64,000 bases of DNA, from positions 1,731,495 to 1,795,494 of the forward strand of contig CM035354.1 in assembly GCA_020137815.1 (NCBI GenBank), read 5' to 3'. Shown here piece after piece: positions 24,531 to 37,700 of the stretch. The notes beneath the pieces are model-generated. The model ran no database searches, was not told the DNA's origin, and saw only the letters and a list, made by a program, of their open reading frames with translations. This DNA comes from Hormiphora californensis (Eukaryota > Ctenophora > Tentaculata > Cydippida > Pleurobrachiidae). The translations under genes and the position numbers were made by a program. The first letter of the stretch is position 1, and every line of letters starts with the position of its first letter.

Positions 24531-24676
24531 TAACGGTGGTGCTCCGTCAAATTGACCACCCACACAGCACCGCCCACAGCGTGGTTCATGATGTTCAAAA
24601 AAGCAAACAATTATTATTTGCACCACGCTGTGGGCTGCGCTGTGCAGGTGGCCAATATAACGGAGCACCACTGTTA
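24531..24676. mobile_element. MITE, TAACGGTGGTGCTCCGT ends
   Basis: 146 bp with imperfect inverted arms (TAACGGTGGTGCTCCGT and ACGGAGCACCACTGTTA) and inner arms GCCCACAGCGTGGT and ACCACGCTGTGGGC. Flanks are TA-like. Confidence 0.8.
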
Positions 24677-24681
24677 GGCTA

Positions 24682-25275
24682 TAAGCATACTGATCGTGAT
24701 GATCATAATCAGTTAAAAAGATGAAGTGTGCTCATGGTTTTGATCATCATCATCTGCAAAAAACTACAGTGTGCGGAACATTATGATCATCACGTAAGAG
24801 CTGGCCCTGGAGCCGTCTCTTAAGTTGGATGATGATCATCAACACCTAGTGTGCGCAGGTTTTGATCTTATTCTTGTGGAGGGCTGCACTGTAGTCATGT
24901 GATATGTACCACGTGGTACGACTTCGCGCGCGCGAGAGGCTGTTGTACAGGTCACGTGATATGCAACAGCCTCTCAGAGCGCGCGACTAGGCAAGGGGGA
25001 GCTCCCGGGAGATAGCATCATCATGCTGAGCACACTGGTCATGATGATCATGATCAAAAGGCAAGTTCCAGCAAGTTGAGCATGGTTTATGATGATCAAA
25101 CGTGAGCACACTATGGTTCATGATGATCAAACGTGAACACACTATGGTTTGAGAACATCATGATGCATCAAGCCTCCATCATGATGATAACCATCAGTGT
25201 GTGCGCTCCTTTGATGGTGACCATCAAAACGTCCGCACACTGACCTGATTATGATCATCACGATCAGTATGCTTA
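24682..25275. mobile_element. Inverted-repeat element rich in TGATGATCA
   Basis: 594 bp; the outer arms TAAGCATACTGATCGTGATG and its complement extend about 31 bp. The interior is filled with ATGATGATCA-type motifs and holds a further hairpin (GCGCGAGAGGCTGTTG near 24,935 with its complement near 24,965). It abuts the elements on both sides. Confidence 0.8.
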
Positions 25276-25685
25276 CTGTAAAACTAGATATTTTCGAGGC
25301 AATTAATTTTCGCGATTCGATCAAAATTCGCTATTTTCGCGATTTTAATTTTCGCTAATCCCACTGCTACCCCCATTTCACGGTCCTAGTCTATTATATA
25401 ATTACGCCAAGAGTGCAGTCATCATTGCCATGAGACACCAGACCTGCTTGGCGTAGACCAATGAAATGTGAGCATTTTCTCATTGCTGATTGGCTCTAAG
25501 ATCTGATGAACCGATTGTCGTTGACTTAGTACTAAAAGTAAAATGTGTCATCCTGAAATAACTTGCACGAGCTTTCTGTAAAAAATCGGCCAAAATATTT
25601 TCGCGGAATTAATTTTCGCGGATTTTCCAGCCAAAAAGAAAGAGCGAAAATAAAAATCTCACGAAAATATCTAGTTTTACAGTAT
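25274..25685. mobile_element. MITE, TACTGTAAAACTAGATATTT ends
   Basis: 412 bp. The outer arms TACTGTAAAACTAGATATTT and their complement have TA at each end, typical of Tc1/mariner-derived MITEs. It shares its left TA with the element ending at 25,275. Confidence 0.85.
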
Positions 25686-25840
25686 AGCCTTAGTCTATTT
25701 CCGTTAATTACCAGTGTCATTAATCATTAAACAAGGCCCGAACATTTAGAAGCTGAAGGTATGAGCAACAATAACAAGATGTCCTTCGGGGAGCAGTGCG
25801 AGGTACAGTCGAACCAAACCAAACCAAATAACAACATGTA

Positions 25841-27225
25841 CAGGGTGTCCCACTGTCTTTGCGTGACCTGTGATTTTGGGTGATGAGTGGGTTCCATTCA
25901 AACTCTCATAACTCATCGAAAAATAGGTCAAAACGACTCAACCAAAAACAGTGTTGTAGAGAATTGTCAGGCGAAGATTTGGGTACAAGATTGATGTTCC
26001 AAGTCTTACCAATCGTCAGATATATCGTCTTAAAGTCAAAAATACGTGTTCATGAAATCCGACCGGGGTTCACGTTTTGAAAAATTCACAAATGCAAAGT
26101 TGCTCGGATCACATTGCATCTCTCATAAGAGTTGTAGGAAATTAACAAGATAGACAACGATATAATGGTACTAAATCAAAGGAAATTGTCTGGCGGTCAT
26201 TTTGGTACCCGGGTTTTTGTCCTAGCTCAATGTTTAGAGTGTCTTATGACTGTCAGAACTGGAATTTTCACAAAAGTGGTCTCAGGTATCGCATTGCATT
26301 TTGCCCTGTTATGAAGCTCATATCTGCTTTAATAACATCTTAGTGTATGATAGGGTTGGGATAGACCACTTGCGTATCCTACACATTAACAGGGGCCTTG
26401 CCAAATCGTCATAACAACCCTGTCAAGTGTCTAGATGAAATTGAGACGATATGTGCTGATTATCATGGGATTACACATGACACCGAGCCACCTAATTAGG
26501 GGTTGTGAGCCGATACCAACCCTACTAAAATATAGTTCGACGTGTCGCGACGCGCGATCGATGAACGATCGATAAACGATCGATATCGATCGATATCGAT
26601 CGTTTATCGATCGTTCATCGATCGCGCGTCGCGACACGTCGAACTATATTTTAGTAGGGAACTAAGACTCAGCAGAGAAAAATATTTATGTTCATACAGT
26701 CATAACGCAACTCAAACGTAGAGCTATGGAAAAAATCATGGTATCAAAATGAACCTTAGACGATTCCAATGAAGCTCTTATAAATTTCAAACCATTTTAC
26801 CCATTTGTTGATGACACGTGATCCCCTCAAAAATGTTGGTTGAATTTCGTCTTTAGACAGTCATAAGACATTCTAAACATTGAGTTAGGACAATAGCCCG
26901 GGTACCAAAATGACCGCCAGACAATTTCCTACAACTCTTATGAGGGATGCAATGTGATCCGAGCAACTTTGCATTTGTGAATTTTTCAAAACGTGAACCC
27001 CGGTCGGATTTCATGAACACGTATTTTTGACTTTAAGACGATATATCTGACGATTGGTAAGACTTGGAACATCAATCTTGTACCCAAATGTTCGCCTGAC
27101 AATTCTCTACAACACTAGTTTTGGTTGAGCCGTTTTGACCTATTTTTCGATGAGTTATGAGCATTTGAATGGAACCCACTCATCACCCAAAATCACAGGT
27201 CACGCAAAGACAGTGGGACACCCTG
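25841..27225. mobile_element. 1.4-kb foldback element, CAGGGTGTCCCA ends, TA target
   Basis: Arms beginning CAGGGTGTCCCACTGTCTTT and their reverse complement are flanked by TA (25,839-25,840 and 27,226-27,227). The arms match, with divergence, over about 400 bp on each side. Near the middle sits a separate perfect palindrome (26,521-26,658). No transposase frame. Confidence 0.88.
26521..26658. repeat. Perfect 138-bp palindrome of GATCGAT units
   Basis: The left half starts CCTACTAAAATATAG and passes through TCGCGACGCGCGATCGATG. The right half is its exact reverse complement, with no spacer (centre between 26,589 and 26,590). It lies inside the CAGGGTGTCCCA foldback element. Confidence 0.95.
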
Positions 27226-27238
27226 TACTCTGTTACTT

Positions 27239-27533
27239 GTCAGGCCAATGCTCTGACAGCATTGGGAAAGGGTTCTGCCCAATAAATCCACTGTCAGGCC
27301 AATGCTTGCTTTGTTCAAACGCGAAACGGGGGTCGAGCTAGGCAAGCTGCAATGTTCTGACTACAGTTCTCACACACTCCCGAAATGAGAATAGGGCCAG
27401 GCCAATGACAGGGTGCCCAATATATCGGGGTAAATACTGTTAGTTTCCTATTATATGGTTTGGTTCCTGTCAGGCCAATGCTCTGACCACAGTTCTCGCG
27501 AAACGAGAATGGGTCAGGCCAATGCTCTGACAG
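27239..27533. repeat. Dispersed GTCAGGCCAATGCTCTGAC repeats
   Basis: Five full or partial copies of GTCAGGCCAATGCTCTGAC lie in about 300 bp (near 27,239, 27,293, 27,406, 27,467 and 27,513), several followed by a reverse-complement half. More copies occur near 28,135, 28,206, 45,298 and 45,378. The associated text TCTCGTTT/GAATGGGTCA also recurs at 45,350. Confidence 0.75.
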
Positions 27534-27591
27534 TTTGGTTCCGGTAAATCGGAGCCCGGTAATTAGTATATAGGGTTCAACTGTATTGACT

Positions 27592-27755
27592 TACACGGTC
27601 GCTTGTAGTGGGAAAACGGTAATGGAAAACGGAGATACAGTATGAAGACGCGCAACCGTGGCCAATCAGGGCGCTAGTACAGCCGCGCGTTATGCAAAGT
27701 GTGCGTCTCATTACTGTATTTCCATTACGGTAATACGACTACAAGCGGCGCTGTA
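27592..27755. mobile_element. MITE of the ACTACAAGCGACCGTGT family, diverged copy
   Basis: Starts TTACACGGTCGCTTGTAGTG and ends ACTACAAGCGGCGCTGTA. It shares the AATCAGGGCGCTAGTAC core with the other two copies but lacks the segment containing ACATGAACTTTTTGCC. Confidence 0.8.
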
Positions 27756-27857
27756 ACCTCTAATTCCTCGTGCACTATCCAGATAACCAACTCTTGAATA
27801 GAAAGGGCATGATCACAAAGATTATCAGATGCCTTTCAATCATTGTCGGATAGTAAC

Positions 27858-28043
27858 TAACACGGTCGCTTGTAGTGGGAAAACGGTAATGGAAAATGAA
27901 GATACAGTAAGACGACGCGCAACCGTGACCAATCAGGGCGCTAGTACGTGCTGACACATGAACTTTTTGCCGCGCGTTATGCACCGTGCGCATCTCCTTA
28001 CTGTATTTTGCGTTACCGTATTTTGACTGCAAGCAGCACTGTA
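27858..28043. mobile_element. MITE of the ACTACAAGCGACCGTGT family, copy 3
   Basis: About 186 bp and nearly identical to the reverse complement of 13,878-14,063. The two copies are 14 kb apart in opposite orientation. Confidence 0.85.
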
Positions 28044-28167
28044 AGCTCTAGTTCATTCATGCTGCTAAAATTGACGTATTTCATTTGGTTACCCAGTATC
28101 CAATCAATCAAATTTGCCCCTACTTCTCACTTTTGTCAGGCCTATGCTCTAACGGCAAATATTCATT

Positions 28168-28376
28168 TGCCGCAGACGTCGTCTAGACGGTACCCTGTTA
28201 CAAGTGTCAGGCCCATCTCAAGCACGTCTGAACGTCACCGGTAGAAATTCTGTCTCAAGCCCGTGTCAAGCCTGTCTGACTCCGTCTCGAGCCCGTACGG
28301 GCCGACACTCGTCTCCCGACGACGTCTGGCGCAATACCCGTTTAGACGGCGTCCAGACGTCGTCTGCGGTAAGTGA
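28168..28376. repeat. Inverted repeat with GACGTC-rich arms
   Basis: The arms GCCGCAGACGTCGTCTAGAC and GTCCAGACGTCGTCTGCGG enclose about 160 bp rich in CGTCT and AAGCCCGTC motifs. It is probably another small foldback element. Confidence 0.65.
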
Positions 28377-28510
28377 AAATTTTCCGAAATTTCCCGAAAT
28401 TCCTTTTCAAGCTAAAGAACATTTACCACACAAATTAATTTTTGCGGGCGGATGGCAACGCTTGCCATACTACACAGTTTGTCGTTTGCGTGATGAATCG
28501 CTTTCACTCT

Positions 28511-28700
28511 GTATGGCGCCGCCATACCCCATTTGATTCTCAATGCGCTCAGATGGGTCGCGGCGCCAGACAGCTTTCACTCGCCCTTTGGGCTCCCGTA
28601 AGCTCACACCAGGCATGTATGGCGACGCCATACCCCATTTGATTCTCAAATCGACAGTGCGCTCAGAATTCAGATGGGGTCGCGGCGCCAGACAGCACCG
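28511..28700. repeat. Two-copy tandem duplication
   Basis: The segment beginning GTATGGCG..GCCATACCCCAT and continuing to GCGGCGCCAGACAGC occurs twice, about 108-118 bp apart. No gene is recognised in it. Confidence 0.7.
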
Positions 28701-28806
28701 GGCCGAAGGTAAGAGCCGACAGACTGGGAACATGTTAAGGCAACGCATTGCCCTCTACCCGAAAAAAAAATGCAACGCACAGATGACAGAACGCTGAGAC
28801 ACGTGA

Positions 28807-28840
28807 GTCGGTTGTCGCGTCACGTGACGCGACAACCGAC
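28807..28840. repeat. Perfect 34-bp palindrome centred on CACGTG
   Basis: The left arm GTCGGTTGTCGCGTCAC is followed directly by its reverse complement, so the centre reads TCACGTGA, a bHLH-type E-box. Confidence 0.95.
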
Positions 28841-29445
28841 GTGCTTCGAATTTTGGTCACGTGACAAAACGCCCCACCGCGACCGCAAGCTGAAATTTTG
28901 ATTTTCATAAATTTAATTTTTAGACCGCGCGGCGCGTTAATGCGTTTTACGCGCGGCGTTATATTTGCGCGTGCTAATTTCGCCCTTTCGTTTTTTAGGG
29001 CGAAAATTCGTTTATTATTGACCGCCAAAGTCACCTTCTAAAACCCATGTTACAAAAGAAACTCAGAAATGCTTGAAGTACAAGAAATTCAGTTAAATTA
29101 TTAAGTTAACGACGATCAGAATTCAATTAAACTTCTCTAAACAATAAATCCAATTAAAAATAAATTTAAATTTCACTCTGAAGAGAATAATATATTTCTA
29201 CAGCTTAGAAAGAATGGTCAACATTCGAATCAAAAGAAAGGGAGTTCAGGGGGGGGGGGGGGGGTTCCAAAGAGATTTCATCCTAGGTCTGGGTCCATTA
29301 TTTTGGAAAACAGTCCAATGTAGTTCAGCAACAACTGCCGCCGCCCAGACAGGGCCAGGGTGGGTTTGCCTTGTTGGGACCTCCAGGATGGATGTTGATC
29401 CTGAGACAGGAGTGAACCACTTTCTCCAGAATTGTAGCGGTCCAA

Positions 29446-31668
29446 TTAGATAAAGGGAAGATTGCTTCGCCGCTGAACGTCCACCTACAATGAGATTAGA
29501 AATTAGAAATTAGAGAGAGAAGCATCGTGGGAGATGTTACACTAAGTTACAGAGGAGAGGACATGGTCTCAGGTCTTATAGTTATATGAGACAACTTCAG
29601 TCACAGTGTCGTAATAAACAATTAATACCTACATGTGTTTAATTATTACACATATTTACCTGAACAATGTCTTTGCATCGTTTGCACCGGTTTTTAGCGT
29701 CCCTAACGTCCTTGTCACCCAGGTCACAGAGAGTATCACACACCTGACGATATACTGTGATTAACAAAAGATGTGTCTCAGCTACATTGGCTGCCGGCTG
29801 GTTTGGGAATATCAATACTCCCTGTTGTACACAGGTATAATCTCCCTGTGAATGAGATTGAGTGGATACTCCCCCTGGCCCCCATTCCCCACTCCCCCAA
29901 TACCTACATTTTGGTCAGTGGACAGCTCAAAGTTAGGCTCAATAGGCGCATCTTTAGTCCCAAACACGTCCAGAAACAAGGTCTTCACCTCCGCCAGAAA
30001 CTTGCCCTCGTTCGTCACCTGCAGCACACAGTGTTAAATTATTGATCGTACTATAAACATAGGACCGGTCTCGCCAACCCTGTCAGAGCGTTCGCCTATT
30101 CTTTGGCTATTCTTACTGGGCCGTCCGGGCGAGACAGCAAAGTTTTGTAATAAGATTTCATTTCCTAGAGTTTGGTGTTTTGTGGGCCCTAATTTAGGGT
30201 AGGGTTGTTTTGTATAATAATTGGTATGTAGGGTACCCCATTTTTAGGACCATTGTTTCCCTTCTGTCTCTCTCTCACGGTTCAAAAAGTAAGAAACGCT
30301 ACAGTTCAAAATAGGAAACTAAACTTCCTGATCCTGAGTTTTTAAAGAAGGTGGGAGGGCCCACTTAAAAATGGTGGTATAAAATTAAAATGTTTGTAGG
30401 GAGACGAAGTGACATGTGCCACCCCCCCTTTTCTTTTCAGTAATGTACAGGCAAGTTTAAAAGCTTGACCAATCAGTTCCCTTTCATCGATCTTTCCCCC
30501 AGCCTCAAGATGCCTGAGTTCGCATTAAAGCGATACTCAAACAAAGATGAGTAGCGAGAGATTTGAGCAGATCAGAGAGAGCAGAGAGTTCCCTCCCCCT
30601 TGAGAGAGCGAGCGAGATAGAGAGAGGAGAGAGAGAGGAGAGAGAGAGAGTGGAGGAGAGAGACGATGAGGATAGAGCGGGAGCAGACGAGACCTCTCCA
30701 GATTAGAGACGCTGAGATCTCTGCTAGCTCGTTTATCATTCTGTTCTCGATGTCTCTCTCTATCTCTCATACTCGTCTCTTCATCTATACTCTCTCTCTC
30801 TCTCCCTCTCTCTCTCTCCCTCGTCTTTGGCGTCATTAGTTGCTCTCCAACACAGGTGTTTATGTATACACTCAACACAGCTATCTACACACCTAAATAT
30901 GAACATTTTCTAGGCACCTGAACTTTATCCCTATAAATTGAGGATCAGGGAAGGACCAAGTTAATTAACAGGACCAAGTTAATTAAAAGGACCAAGTTAA
31001 TTTGTAGCTAATATCCTACCTTTACTTTCCAGGTTCCTGAAGGATTCTCTCCAAAGAAGAAGACTGACATTAACCTCCAACTAATAAAACCCACATTATC
31101 ATTATCCATTGGTCGCTTTGATATCATTTGTACAATAGTTCCCCCGGGAGAAATCATCGCTATAGTTATATCACCTGTGGGGGGATGCAATCAGACTCAA
31201 CAATAATCAAATGGGTGTGGAGATCATGAGACCTTACTTTGTTCATCAATTATTGTACAAGAACTCAACTGATGTCTCATCATATGTGAGAGGGACCTAA
31301 GTAAACAAGATCCCTAAATACGGTGAAACTAAGAGAGACGTGGCTGATAAAATTCTCTCACCTCGTTTAGGGGTTGTTATGTGAAGTTGAAGGTAGACGT
31401 GTTCACTATATCTGACTTCCTCTTTGGATCCAGCACATCCATCAAAGGGTATCTCAAATATCACCTCTTCACCACCCGGCACCGCTCTAGAAGGAAACGA
31501 GAAGGTTAGGAAATGGACTGTTATAGTTACACCTTGGAAACAAAGTTACCCGGCTCCCTTGCCAGCCCACGAGGCGCGAAGGGTTATTTCGTAAGTTATA
31601 CCGTGCCCTGTGTGTTCCAATAAACGGACAATAAAGCTGTCATTAGGTGAAACAAAAGAAACACAGCG

Positions 31669-31702
<34 letters not shown>

Positions 31703-34700
31703 TATAACATTGGGCACATTGGACATGGTGGAATATCATGAGTCACACAGAGTTTGCCCATTTGTAATGAGATTGAAAATGTGCTGGAAAGCGCGAGGAT
31801 AGAGGAAAAAGGAGACATCATACCCATAAAACACGCCATGAACGCAGGAATTATGAACAGCTCTATAAGGAGTCCTACATAAGATCGTGGTTTGGTACCT
31901 CTCCTAGCGTGGTTTGGTGTACCTGTTATATGTTAGCTCTGGAGACATGCACCGATGACATTCTCCCACATTGGTCCAGTTCTTAGCTATCTCCACTGCC
32001 CTATCAGCATCAAGAATCCCGTACCCAAAGTTAACATGAACAGGTCGACCCACTGCGTTCCTCACCCATCCCTCGTGGTGAAACAGTTTGTTAGGGATCG
32101 CACACCTGATTAGCACGTGCTGCACGTCCCTCCACGTCAACTCTGGACTGTATAGGGGGAGAGTGGGGTGATAGGGAGTGGAGGACTGCAAGGGGAGATG
32201 AGGAGGGTGTTAGGGACTGGGGGACTGGCGGAGTTGGGGTAATATATATCTGAGGTGGAGAGATCTCTCTCACTCGAGTGATAAAACTGTAGTTATGTCC
32301 TATCAACTCACTGAGATATATCCTATATATATTCAACTCACTTGGCCTGTAGAACTAGAGCCACAATGCCAGCAGCAATGGGTGCTGCAGCACTGGTCCC
32401 TGAGTGAGAGGTGGTACACTCCCCATGTATGTCTGTAGTTGCAATACTATGGGAATACCCACTACTAAACGTGCTTGCCAGAGCACTGGCACACGGTTCA
32501 GCGTAGTAAGGTGTGTCCCCGTTCAGGCTGACTGCATTTATACTGACGCTGTATCTCATGGTTTGGTATCCATCAGCGTTACAATCGTCCATTTTACCAC
32601 CGTTACCGCCTGCCCAAACGTAGATCGTTCCCTTTCCACCACGTCCCTGTAGCAGGGGTGTGAATTGTTGAGTGGAGAGGGGTGGGGGTGACTTGCTAAG
32701 TATGGGGTGGAGAGGTAGGAGGAGAATTACGGGTTAGCGGGAAGGGTTCTCAGGGTTCTGAGTAATATCAATATTTCCACCAGGAAACGACCGAATCGGG
32801 GTTTTTTCCATCGAACCGAACCGAACCGAATTTGAAAAACTTTTTTACCGAACCGAACCGAACCGAACCGAACCGAATTTCGGTAACCGAACCGAACCGA
32901 ACCATACAAAACTTTTTCTGTATAAATGTTTCTCTAAAAAGTCATGGAGAGCACCGATCAAGGTATTGAGAATCATTCTCTGAAATTTTGTTCAAAAATG
33001 TTTGAAAAAATTTCAAAGTCAATTTTGTGAAAAAATTTTCAAAGTCAATTTTATCGTAAATTTTCTATGTCAATTTTTGCGTACGAATCGTGTTTCGAAT
33101 CGGCAATGCTATACGGGAATGGTATTGCTAATTAGCAGGATTAAACGAACCATGAATGATTCATTGAATCGTGTCTCTCTTAATTTCCTAATTAGATTTG
33201 ATGGGGGATCACGTATCAGCACAATCCATCTCGGACCCACTAATTACCAACATCACTCCCGTTTAGCATTGTCGATTAGAAACACGATTCGTATACCATA
33301 ATTTACTTAAATAAGCCTGTCAAAACGTGTTTCAACCTAGAACTCACTAGAGGCAAGCCAATTCCGGTTGTACATCCTAGGTATAGGTCTCCTAAACATA
33401 AAAAACCAAAATGTCAGTCTCAATTATTTGGAGGAAGGTGTGTAATTAGCCCCTAATTGATTGGTAATTGAGCACAAGGGAAAAAACTGTATCTACCCTT
33501 AGGAAAGGAGTAGAGACAAAATTAAGGGCACCAAAGTGTTCAGCGTCCTCGCATTAGTGGGGGTAGGTGCCGGAATGAAGTCTCTATCTCATCTGGTTAA
33601 TTAGATAATTGGATAATTAGGAATGCGCATAGCCGTTTGCTGGCCATATGGCTATAGCCATGTTAGGAAATGAGTAGAGACAAAACCGAGGGCACTAAAA
33701 TGATCAGCGTCCTCGAATTAGTGGGGGTAGGTGCTGAAATTAAATCTCTATCTCATCCGGTTAATTAGATAATTGGATAATTAGTTTTGCGAATAACCGT
33801 TTTTAGGCTATATGGCTATAGCCACTTAGGAATGGTTTAGAGACTTTTCATTGGTGCCATTTTGTAGGCAATGGCCAAGTTATGGGTGGTCGACGTCGGA
33901 CTTTTAAGCTCTATCTTCAACCGTTTAGCCGTTATTTGGCTTTAAAGGTGCTAAAAATGAGCAAAAAACGGTAAAAAGCCCGATTTTTGCTCATTTTCAG
34001 CACCTTAAAAGCTAAATAACGGCTAAACGGTTGAAGATAGAGCTTAAAAGTCCGACGTCGACCCCCCATAACTTGGCCATTGCCTACAAAATGGCACCAA
34101 TGAAAAGTCTCTGAACCATTCCTAAGTGGCTATAGCCATAAAGCCTAAAAACGGTTATTCGCAAAACTAATTATCCAATTAGCTAATTAACCGGATGAGA
34201 TAGAGATTTAATTTCAGCACCTACCCCCACTAATTCGAGGACGCTGATCATTTTAGTGCCCTCGGTTTTGTCTCTACTCCTTTCCTGACATGGCTATAGC
34301 CATATGGCCAGCAAACGGCTATACGCATACCTAATTATCCAATTATCTAATTAACCAGATGAGATAGAGAATTCATTCCGGCACCTACCCCCACTAATGC
34401 GAGGACGCTGAACACTTTGGTGCCCTTAATTTTGTCTCTACTCCTTTCCTAAGGATAGATACAACTTTTTTCCCCTTGTGCTCAATTACCAATCAATTAG
34501 GGGCTAATTACACACCTTCCCCCAAATAATTGAGACTGACATTTTGGTTTTTTATGTTCAGGAGACCTATACCTAGGATGTACAACCGGAATTGGCTTGC
34601 CTCTCGTGACTTCAAGGTTTGGCCAAAAATCGACACGTTTTGACAGGCTTAAAGCCAAATAACGGCTAAACGGTTGAAGATAGAGCTTAAAAGTCCGACG

Positions 34701-37700
34701 TCGACCCCCCATAACTTGGCCATTGCCTACAAAATGGCACCAATGAAAAGTCTCTGAACCATTCCTAAGTGGCTATAGCCATAAAGCCTAAAAACGGTTA
34801 TTCGCAAAACTAATTATCCAATTAGCTAATTAACCGGATGAGATAGAGATTTAATTTCAGCACCTACCCCCACTAATTCGAGGACGCTGATCATTTTAGT
34901 GCCCTCGGTTTTGTCTCTACTCCTTTCCTGACATGGCTATAGCCATATGGCCAGCAAACGGCTATACGCATACCTAATTATCCAATTATCTAATTAACCA
35001 GATGAGATAGAGAATTCATTCCGGCACCTACCCCCACTAATGCGAGGACGCTGAACACTTTGGTGCCCTTAATTTTGTCTCTACTCCTTTCCTAAGGATA
35101 GATACAACTTTTTTCCCCTTGTGCTCAATTACCAATCAATTAGGGGCTAATTACACACCTTCCCCCAAATAATTGAGACTGACATTTTGGTTTTTTATGT
35201 TCAGGAGACCTATACCTAGGACCCGGTGGCACGCCAATTTGAAGCTGCCGGGAATGGCCAGAGAATAACAAAAAAGTTGCCGATTTTTCAATTTCACGAT
35301 TGTAACAATCCTTGTTAAATTTTACCAATTACCGACCAATTATACCAATTAGCTCCTTTAATTGACCCCGGAGAACTTCGAAAAGTAACTCATGTGATTC
35401 AGCGTATAAAAATTAGTGGGGATAGTGGGCAATGACATGAGTAATAGCCCATTCTAAAAAGTTGCTAATTACCGGCTAATTATGCCAATTAGCACACTTA
35501 ATTGACCTCTGAGGTGATTAAAAAGTAGCTCACGTGATTCAGCGTCCCAAAATTAGTGGGGTTAGTGCTAAAACTTGATTAATTTAGAAAATTTCAATTT
35601 TTGTATTTTCCGGCAGGAAATCGTCAACTTTCCCTCCCCATTCCTAAGGAATATTCGAGGAATAAATATCGGCATGCCGATTTTTCTTGCCGATTTTTTA
35701 AAATACAGATTCAATGAAGTTAGAACTGATCTCTGGTGATTTCATCCACATTTTTAATTTAAAAGGACCAAATGGAGGCATGCGTCCCCAAAACTTCGCA
35801 CAATTGTGAAAAATACGAATGTGTACTGAAACACAAGGATTGTTTCTATCCTGAAATTTAAACATGGTCGCCGGCTAAAATCTTGCCGAAATTTAGGTCA
35901 ACAGAGCTGACTTGCCGGAAGGAATGCCATTCCTAGATTCCTCACATTGTGCCACCGGGACCTAGGATGTACAACCGGAATTGGCTTGCCTCTCGTGACT
36001 TCAAGGTTTGGCCAAAAATCGACACGTTTTGACAGGCTTAAAGCCAAATAACGGCTAAACGGTTGAAGATAGAGCTTAAAAGTCCGACGTCGACCCCCCA
36101 TAACTTGGCCATTGCCTACAAAATGGCACCAATGAAAAGTCTCTGAACCATTCCTAAGTGGCTATAGCCATAAAGCCTAAAAACGGTTATTCGCAAAACT
36201 AATTATCCAATTAGCTAATTAACCGGATGAGATAGAGATTTAATTTCAGCACCTACCCCCACTAATTCGAGGACGCTGATCATTTTAGTGCCCTCGGTTT
36301 TGTCTCTACTCCTTTCCTGACATGGCTATAGCCATATGGCCAGCAAACGGCTATACGCATACCTAATTATCCAATTATCTAATTAACCAGATGAGATAGA
36401 GAATTCATTCCGGCACCTACCCCCACTAATGCGAGGACGCTGAACACTTTGGTGCCCTTAATTTTGTCTCTACTCCTTTCCTAAGGATAGATACAACTTT
36501 TTTCCCCTTGTGCTCAATTACCAATCAATTAGGGGCTAATTACACACCTTCCCCCAAATAATTGAGACTGACATTTTGGTTTTTTTATGTTCAGGAGACC
36601 TATACCTAGGATGTACAACCGGAATTGGCTTGCCTCTCGTGACTTCAAGGTTTGGCCAAAAATCGACACGTTTTGACAGGCTTAAAGCCAAATAACGGCT
36701 AAACGGTTGAAGATAGAGCTTAAAAGTCCGACGTCGACCCCCCATAACTTGGCCATTGCCTACAAAAATGGCACCAATGAAAAGTCTCTGAACCATTCCT
36801 AAGTGGCTATAGCCATATAGCCTAAAAACGGTTATTCGCAAAACTAATTATCCAATTAGCTAATTAACCGGATGAGATAGAGATTTAATTTCAGCACCTA
36901 CCCCCACTAATTCGAGGACGCTGATCATTTTAGTGCCCTCGGTTTTGTCTCTACTCCTTTCCTGACATGGCTATAGCCATATGGCCAGCAAACGGCTATA
37001 CGCATACCTAATTATCCAATTATCTAATTAACCCAGATGAGATAGAGAATTCATTCCGGCACCTACCCCCACTAATGCGAGGACGCTGAACACTTTGGTG
37101 CCCTTAATTTTGTCTCTACTACTCCTTTCCTAAGGATAGATACAACTTTTTTCCCCTTGTGCTCAATTACCAATCAATTAGGGGCTAATTACACACCTTC
37201 CCCCAAATAATTGAGACTGACATTTTGGTTTTTTTATGTTCAGGAGACCTATACCTAGGATGTACAAACCGAATTGGCTTGCCTCTCGTGACTTCAAGGT
37301 TTGGCCAAAAATCGACACGTTTTGACAGGCTTATAAAATATTTTTCACAAAAAAAATTTCACAAAATTTCAGGTAATGATTCTCAATACCTTGATCGATG
37401 CTCTCCATGAATTTTTAGAGAAACATTTAATTTTGTGAAAAAACTTTGTAAAATATTTCAAAGTCAATTTCGGTAAAAAAATTCTATGTCAATTTTGCCG
37501 TACGAATCGTGTTGCGAATCGGTGATGCTATGCGGCAGTGCTCTCGCTAATTAGCAGGATTTATTGAAACATGAATCGTTTCCCCTAAACTTCCTAATTA
37601 GATTTGATGGGGGATCACGTATCAGCATAATCCATCTCGGACCCACTAATTAGCAACATCACTCCCGCTTAGCAATACCGATTCGAAACACGATTCGTAC

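Noticed and set aside
31666-31700. (AC)n run as a possible regulatory Z-DNA site
   Set aside because: A short ordinary dinucleotide repeat in a convertase A intron; nothing beyond composition supports a role.
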